DNA of 64,000 nt from Trogon surrucura (Eukaryota > Chordata > Aves > Trogoniformes > Trogonidae). A program made the position numbers and the translations under genes. Location: positions 108,078,622-108,142,621 of the forward strand of contig CM036618.1 in assembly GCA_020746105.1 (NCBI GenBank), read 5' to 3'. Below the pieces are notes generated by a model. It saw only the letters and a program-made list of their open reading frames with translations. It was not told where the DNA came from and did no database searches. Positions 61,401-64,000 of this stretch are shown one piece after another; position 1 is the first letter of the stretch, and every line of letters begins with the position of its first letter.

Positions 61401-62933
61401 AACTATAGCAGGAATGTAATACAGTCAAAGGTTTGAGCAGAGTGTCTGCTTTTTAGAAACTTGCAAGATAAACTAGCATGGACATAAGCAATCAAGTTTT
61501 AACTACATTTGAAAGCCAGTTTATGAACTGTAGAAAAGAAACTGTCTTAGATTGCACACGTAACAAAGACCTGTGTCTGAACAGACCACAGAAAAATAAT
61601 TCTGTAATTTTATTCCAAAGATGGCTGACTTAACTGACAGAAAGCAAAACTGGTTTGTAATAAAAAACAACGGCTTTTTGAGAATATTAGTTTAACTGGG
61701 TCCCCATGCCATAATCAATCCTTTGGTAGCAGCAATAATAAAGATAAAACGTAAGGTAGGCACCTTACTGGCTCCTGCCAAGCTTAATCACTACCTTCTA
61801 GATACAGGTCCCCTTTCTCCAACTGAAACTCCAGGAAACAAAGCCTAGCAAGACCTGTGAGCTACAACAGCAGCAGTCCCTCACAAATGTTAATCTAGCA
61901 ATCACTGGATTTCCTGAACAACAAACTTAAGTACAAACCAAATGGGCTTAGAACATTATCCAGGCCCTTCTACTGCTAAGAAAATCACGGTCACGAATAG
62001 AGGGAAATTTTACGGCCTTCATCTCTGACAAAACAGACCCAGCAGAACAGCAACTACTAAGCTTTCCCCATTCAACACTGCACGGTACAGCTCAGAAGAA
62101 AAGCAGGACCAGTATTCAAATAGTACTTTTTACATGTGGCAAATTCAGGCTCAGAAGGTTACAGTACAGAGAAGTGATCTAGATGACAAAGGTACTAGAG
62201 AGCCAATTCTTCAAGACTAAGAGGTGCTGCCCTGTCTAATACAGTAAATAAAGGCTGAGAGAAATTACAGCTGTTCTTTCTTGCTTTATCATGGAGTTGA
62301 CAGCCAAGTGGAGGAGTAGAAAAACAAGCTGTTTGGATCAGAGGACATTATCATTACAGGAGCAGGGAAAGTATAGATGGCCATGAATACATTTAGGCTA
62401 CAAATCTAGAGCAAATTCCTAACTGTTGGAATACATTAAGTTCTACAGCAGCCTTCGAAATGATGTAGTCAGTGCAAAGAAACCTAGTCAGTTTTTAATC
62501 AAAGTTGGATAAATTTATGCAGACTACAGGATATGATTGCTTGGGGGAGCAAGATGAGCAATTAGTCTAGAATCCTTTCTAGCTCTGTATGCTTATGTCC
62601 AGGATCAAAAAGAACAAGTACTCCCATACAACTGGGTTCCTCAGTTTCTTTAAGGAAGAAAAATATAAATTTGTTTTGAATTGTGGCTTACTCCTAGCAA
62701 CAGCTTTCCTCACAAGAATATTCATAAACTGATAAAGCAACTTGAAACGCAAATGTATTCTAATTTTCAACTAACACAGATAGGCTTGTTCTCCTTTTTT
62801 GTAAAAATATCTGCATACATGTAGGTACCTGTGGAACCATCGCAACCTTCTGATTTCTTTTGGGTGACCTTGTGTTTATTTGTCTGTCATCTTCTTCACA
62901 GAAGAGTCGACTCCGTTTTGAATTTCGGAAGGG
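37305..62933 (-). CDS. LIN9: LIN9: MuvB/DREAM complex subunit (12 coding exons; N-terminus outside window)
   Basis: LIN9 is a core MuvB subunit with LIN37, LIN52, LIN54 and RBBP4. With p130/E2F4 it represses cell-cycle genes (DREAM), and with B-MYB and FOXM1 it activates G2/M genes. Exons in transcript order: 62933-62829, 59324-59191, 56306-56181, 52693-52536, 50255-50122, 49131-49012, 48836-48735, 43487-43407, 39496-39371, 39001-38819, 38714-38617, 37410-37305. All junctions are GT-AG and the 1473 bases stay in frame for 490 residues plus TGA. The DIRP domain spans about visible residues 54-132 ([48 protein letters not shown]). The later helical region (about 294-423) is the part known to contact LIN52/B-MYB. 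The C-terminus [11 protein letters not shown] is nearly identical to mammals. About 50 N-terminal residues are missing to the right of the window. Confidence 0.97.
37411..38616 (-). other. LIN9: LIN9 last intron
   Basis: AT-rich 1.2 kb intron carrying one recognisable old CR1 3' end (38065-38148, antisense to LIN9). Nothing else identified. Confidence 0.85.
38065..38148 (+). repeat. Ancient CR1-type LINE 3' end
   Basis: CAGGCACCTGCTTGTGACAA is followed by GACTAGACGGGCCTTTGATC and ATATGGCTGTTCTTCTG. This is the 3'-end pattern of old amniote CR1 elements (GGGCCTTTGGTCTGACCCAG type), well known from turtles and crocodilians and clearly different from the young ATTCTGTG copies here. It is heavily mutated. 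Confidence 0.65.
38617..38714 (-). CDS. LIN9: LIN9 coding exon
   Basis: Encodes [20 protein letters not shown] and [12 protein letters not shown] plus two bases. Acceptor TCTCCTACAG|TGT; donor AATATCAG|GTATGA. It is separated from the previous exon by a 104-base intron. The split codon AG|T gives Ser456. Confidence 0.97.
38819..39001 (-). CDS. LIN9: LIN9 coding exon
   Basis: Encodes [40 protein letters not shown] and [20 protein letters not shown] plus K, 61 residues in phase 0. Acceptor TTTGTGCAG|CTT; donor ATTAAG|GTAAAA. Confidence 0.97.
39371..39496 (-). CDS. LIN9: LIN9 coding exon, helical region
   Basis: Encodes [40 protein letters not shown] and YE, 42 residues. Acceptor TTTCAACAG|AAA; donor TATGAG|GTAAGA. 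Confidence 0.97.
39497..43406 (-). other. LIN9: LIN9 intron containing a CR1
   Basis: A 3.9 kb intron. A C-rich run lies at 40062-40074 and a young CR1 at 42039-42659. The remainder is AT-rich with no exon or RNA gene that I can support. Confidence 0.85.
42039..42659 (-). repeat. CR1 LINE, 5'-truncated, young-looking copy
   Basis: On the minus strand the element ends with the CR1 tail (plus-strand CACAGAATCACAGAATGTTA at 42041-42060). The ORF2 C-terminal frame is open through about 180 codons from [20 protein letters not shown] down to the stop near 42116. It reads almost identically to the copy at 25430-26262 and therefore belongs to the same subfamily. The 5' truncation lies at the TGGCCACGAGGG block. 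It is in LIN9 sense orientation. Confidence 0.95.
43407..43487 (-). CDS. LIN9: LIN9 coding exon, start of helical region
   Basis: Encodes [20 protein letters not shown] and NTEAEKL, 27 residues of charged helix in phase 0. It is too short to stand out as an open frame; it was found by reading the minus strand. Acceptor TTTGTTTTAG|ACC; donor AAGCTG|GTGAGA. Confidence 0.95.
44346..44705 (+). repeat. tRNA-Ile-derived SINE with CR1 tail, split by an inverted CR1
   Basis: The head (44346-44420) resembles tRNA-Ile. It starts GGCCGG, has an A box TAGCTCAGTGG (44354-44364), GAGCGTGGTGCT, and a B box GGTTCGATTTC (44399-44409). A CR1-type tail begins at about 44435 (TGAGAGGTGG, CTCTGCCCACAACAGGG) and resumes at 44649 with GGTTGGATTAAAATGATCTC, GAGGTCCCTTCC and CCATTCTATGATG. 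The 178 bases between (44471-44648) are a CR1 3' end in the opposite orientation. The architecture matches tRNA-CR1 SINEs described in birds (TguSINE1 type). The anticodon position reads TGT and there is an extra T before the D arm, so it is not a functional tRNA. Confidence 0.78.
44471..44648 (-). repeat. CR1 LINE 3' end nested in the SINE
   Basis: AATCACAGAATCACAGAATG, then TTGGAAGGGACCTTAAAGAT and the CCCCCCTGCCAGAGCAGGA block, ending at GCCTGTGCCAGTGCTC. It is the same subfamily as the copy at 42039-42659, much more strongly 5'-truncated. Confidence 0.92.
48735..48836 (-). CDS. LIN9: LIN9 coding exon
   Basis: Encodes [20 protein letters not shown] and [14 protein letters not shown], 34 residues in phase 0. 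Acceptor TTGTGTAG|GAC; donor CAAGTG|GTAAGT. Only 175 bases separate it from the preceding exon. Confidence 0.96.
48837..50121 (-). other. LIN9: LIN9 introns between exons 48735 and 50255
   Basis: Two introns (48837-49011 and 49132-50121) flank the exon at 49012-49131. Both are AT-rich without recognised repeats. Confidence 0.85.
49012..49131 (-). CDS. LIN9: LIN9 coding exon
   Basis: Encodes [20 protein letters not shown] and [20 protein letters not shown], 40 residues in phase 0. Acceptor CCTTGCAG|AGT; donor ATTACA|GTAAGT. Confidence 0.96.
50122..50255 (-). CDS. LIN9: LIN9 coding exon
   Basis: Encodes [40 protein letters not shown] and YEVL, a segment resembling a Tudor-like small beta fold in the family. 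Acceptor TTTTTTAAG|CA; donor GTTCTT|GTAAGT. Confidence 0.96.
50256..52535 (-). other. LIN9: LIN9 intron containing a solo LTR
   Basis: Half of this 2.3 kb intron is the LTR at 51101-52288. The flanks are AT-rich and show nothing further. Confidence 0.85.
51101..52288 (-). mobile_element. Solo LTR of an endogenous retrovirus (ERVL-like)
   Basis: The 1188-base element begins TG and ends CA on the minus strand (plus-strand edges TGTCGTGGGTTGACCCTGG and CCAAAACA). It is flanked by an exact 5-bp duplication, CAGAC, at 51096-51100 and 52289-52293. It is far more GC-rich than the intron around it and contains degenerate internal repeats of GCTCCAGCGTG and CACGGGCT type. A minus-strand AATAAA lies at 51284-51289 and a TATA-like TATTTAAG at 52092-52099. 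There is no internal viral coding region, so it is a solo LTR left by recombination. A 5-bp duplication suits class III (ERVL), but family assignment needs a library comparison. The sequence family is one I recognise as common in birds. Confidence 0.88.
52536..52693 (-). CDS. LIN9: LIN9 coding exon, end of DIRP and basic helix
   Basis: Encodes [40 protein letters not shown] and [12 protein letters not shown]. Acceptor ATTACAG|G; donor GTTACAG|GTAGAT. The charged helix after DIRP is almost unchanged from mammals. The split codon G|CA gives Ala175. Confidence 0.97.
52694..56180 (-). other. LIN9: LIN9 intron containing an older CR1
   Basis: A 3.5 kb intron with an older CR1 at 55170-55570 and a T/A homopolymer pair near 54133-54156. 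No other feature supported. Confidence 0.85.
55170..55570 (-). repeat. CR1 LINE 3' portion, older copy
   Basis: Plus strand shows GAGTTTGGAAGGGATCTCTG, GTCTGCTCCAACCCCTCCAG, then GGCTGCCCAAGACCATGTCC and GTGCCAGTGCTCAGTCACCC, ending near CAGCCTTCTCTTCTCTAGGC. This is a minus-strand CR1 3' end of a subfamily different from the 42 kb copy, with more substitutions and a broken reading frame. Confidence 0.92.
56181..56306 (-). CDS. LIN9: LIN9 coding exon, central DIRP domain
   Basis: Encodes [20 protein letters not shown] and [20 protein letters not shown], the most diagnostic DIRP segment. Acceptor TTTTAACAG|A; donor CACGGAG|GTAATT. The split codon AG|G gives Arg122. Confidence 0.97.
56307..59190 (-). 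other. LIN9: LIN9 intron
   Basis: A 2.9 kb AT-rich intron. I see no repeat, RNA gene or extra exon in it. Confidence 0.85.
59191..59324 (-). CDS. LIN9: LIN9 coding exon, start of DIRP domain
   Basis: Visible residues 36-79 plus two bases: [18 protein letters not shown], then [15 protein letters not shown] and [11 protein letters not shown]. Acceptor CTACATAG|AAG; donor GATAA|GTATGT. The split codon AA|A gives Lys80 with the next exon. Confidence 0.96.
59561..59777 (+). repeat. Left terminal inverted repeat of the Tc1 element
   Basis: Outer direct repeat near 59571-59592 and inner direct repeat near 59755-59775. It ends at about GTAAGTGAACCCTTGAG, pairing with GATTCACTTACTTTTTCC on the right side. 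Confidence 0.9.
59921..60991 (+). pseudogene. Tc1 transposase, inactivated by stop codons
   Basis: A single frame of about 357 codons has no frameshift but three TGA codons: 59924-59926 (directly after the ATG), 60170-60172 and 60512-60514. The N-terminal paired-like DNA-binding part is recognisable ([34 protein letters not shown]). The catalytic core shows [14 protein letters not shown], then QPDNDPKH, then [15 protein letters not shown]. Exactly 34 residues separate the second Asp from the Glu, so it is DD34E. The last motif is altered from the usual Pro-Ile-Glu. The element could move only with an intact transposase supplied from elsewhere. Similarity to the Tc1 family is clear. Confidence 0.95.
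60957..61172 (-). repeat. Right terminal inverted repeat of the Tc1 element
   Basis: Reads, in reverse complement, the same order as the left repeat, including CATTCA and CCTAAAATAATAACACC. Its inner part overlaps the last codons of the transposase frame, as in several Tc1 families. Confidence 0.9.
62425..62625 (+). repeat. Possible very old LINE 3' end
   Basis: TTTTTAATCAAAGTTGGATA, then GGGGGAGCAAGATGAGCAAT and TAGTCTAGAATCCTTTCTAG, echo the order of CR1 3'-end blocks (fixed-length lead, GGTTGGACTAGATGA-like, CCTTCCAGC-like). Divergence is too high to be sure. Confidence 0.3.
62829..62933 (-). CDS. LIN9: LIN9 coding exon (first visible)
   Basis: Visible residues 1-35: [20 protein letters not shown], then [15 protein letters not shown]. 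This is the basic segment before the DIRP domain. Acceptor CATGCAG|CCC; donor CACAG|GTACCT, which is weak at donor position +5. Phase 0 at both ends. Confidence 0.95.
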
Positions 62934-64000
62934 CTGCATGTATCAAAATTAAGAATGAATTACAAGAAAAACAAGTCATCTGATTTCTCTGTTCATGCAC
63001 AGAATTCACAGTGAGAAAAATGGAATGCCTTTTCTTTTGCCACCTATAGGTTTTAAGACACATAGTATGCAATAAATAGTGCCTCCTAGCAGTTAAAGAT
63101 CTAGGGACTGAGAGAAGAGAAGAAGGAATTTAGGATTCCAGGCTTTCCAATGCTAACTATAACCCATTACTATACTGCTGGCCCAGTTCCATGGAAGTGT
63201 TTAGAACCTAACCCGCACTTGTTTCCAGAGGAGTTAGGTGTCTAAACACTTGTGTATCCAAGCTTAAAATAGTTCTTGCTTTAGTTATAAGCACATCTGT
63301 TAAACAGTTTGTTCTGGGTCATTAAAAAAAAAAAAAAGTTTATTCAAACAGCGTATTTGTTTTGGTATGTTCTCAGCAAAAACATCAGCCGGATACAATT
63401 TTTTTGCAAGGATTTCTTATGAGTCTCATAAAGCGTTGTGGATTTGTTTTTAACTCAATGAAATTGCCTACACTGCAAAATGCGAAGAGGCTGAAGTCTA
63501 AAGAAACTAAAACCTGGGTAAGTTTTGTGAAAATATCAGAAGAGAAGAATTTAGAAATTACGCTAACTAAAATTTACTTGTGTGCTAAGATGTTATAGCT
63601 CCAAGGGAATAGAAGGCTGACTGAAAACAAGGAATCATGTTGCAAATTCATGTAATGACAAAAAAAATTATTTAGGTATTCTTCAACATTGTACCCTGTG
63701 ACTAAAAACTTCGGCTTCCAATGAGGACAAAAGAGTAACCTATGACTGGCTGTTGGTGCCAAGAGCAAGCAGCTTTTCCTTCAGTGAAGACTTTGTGGCC
63801 CAGCACAGGACCAACCACAGTTGAAATGTGTCTCCTTTGCAGAACCTTAAGACTGCACCCTGTAGAGCATTCCTCGCACTTTAAAGTATTTCCAAAGGTG
63901 ATGGTTAAAGGCAGAACAAATGCAGATTTAACTTCTTTCAGTACAGATGGTGAAAGGGCTAGTAAATGATATGGGTATGATATCTGTAACACCCATGATG
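62934..64000 (-). other. LIN9: LIN9 intron running off the right edge
   Basis: Upstream of the first visible LIN9 exon. I looked for the N-terminal LIN9 exon(s) on the minus strand and did not find them. A poly-A run lies at 63324-63337. Confidence 0.75.

Larger units (their letters stand above)
59325..62828 (-). other. LIN9: LIN9 intron containing the Tc1 element
   Basis: A 3.5 kb intron; nearly half is the DNA transposon at 59561-61172. A weak LINE-like 3' end may lie at 62425-62625. The rest is unremarkable. Confidence 0.85.

Noticed and set aside
62934-64000. N-terminal LIN9 exon
   Set aside because: No minus-strand segment with a start codon and LIN9-like sequence; the open frames near 63700-63992 are unrelated.
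1-64000. CRISPR array, bacterial operon, integron or phage-like module
   Set aside because: Introns, CpG islands, CR1 elements and vertebrate genes show this is nuclear animal DNA; no spaced direct-repeat array is present.

Overview
The window is vertebrate nuclear DNA, almost certainly from a bird. Many CR1 LINE fragments carry the typical avian 3' end (ATTCTGTG-type tails), introns are compact, and three genes occur in the order known from vertebrates: ACBD3 (minus strand), MIXL1 (plus strand), LIN9 (minus strand). All coding exons were placed by reading conceptual translations and splice sites. Gene names rest on recognising the protein families, not on a database search. The tRNA-CR1 SINE, the avian-type LTR and the Tc1 element suggest a bird other than a standard galliform reference, but that is inference.

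Layout. Positions 1-6857 are intron 1 of ACBD3; its first coding exon is at 6858-7125 inside a CpG island (about 6480-7650). Positions 7130-33074 are a roughly 26 kb ACBD3-MIXL1 spacer with no gene that I can support. It holds CR1 fragments (7720-7938, 25430-26262) and possible regulatory clusters. MIXL1 (33121-33954, two exons, 87-base intron) is complete inside a second CpG island, with a TATA box and a supported polyadenylation signal. A 1.7 kb spacer separates it from the convergently transcribed LIN9. Twelve LIN9 coding exons run from 62933 down to the stop codon at 37305. They encode 490 residues; about the first 50 residues lie beyond position 64000.

Mobile elements in LIN9 introns are the liveliest part. 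There is a young CR1 copy (42039-42659), a tRNA-derived SINE with a CR1 tail split by an inverted CR1 (44346-44705), and a solo LTR with a 5-bp target duplication in LIN9 sense orientation (51101-52288). There is also an older CR1 (55170-55570) and a full-length Tc1-type DNA transposon (59561-61172). Its terminal repeats are about 215 bp and its transposase frame is broken only by nonsense codons.

How the genes relate: ACBD3 acts at the Golgi, MIXL1 is a mesendoderm homeodomain transcription factor, and LIN9 is a MuvB/DREAM cell-cycle transcription subunit. They are neighbours by conserved synteny, not by pathway. I found no new multi-gene system. The best leads are the transposons, the frame-preserving MIXL1 intron, and the structured MIXL1 3' UTR.
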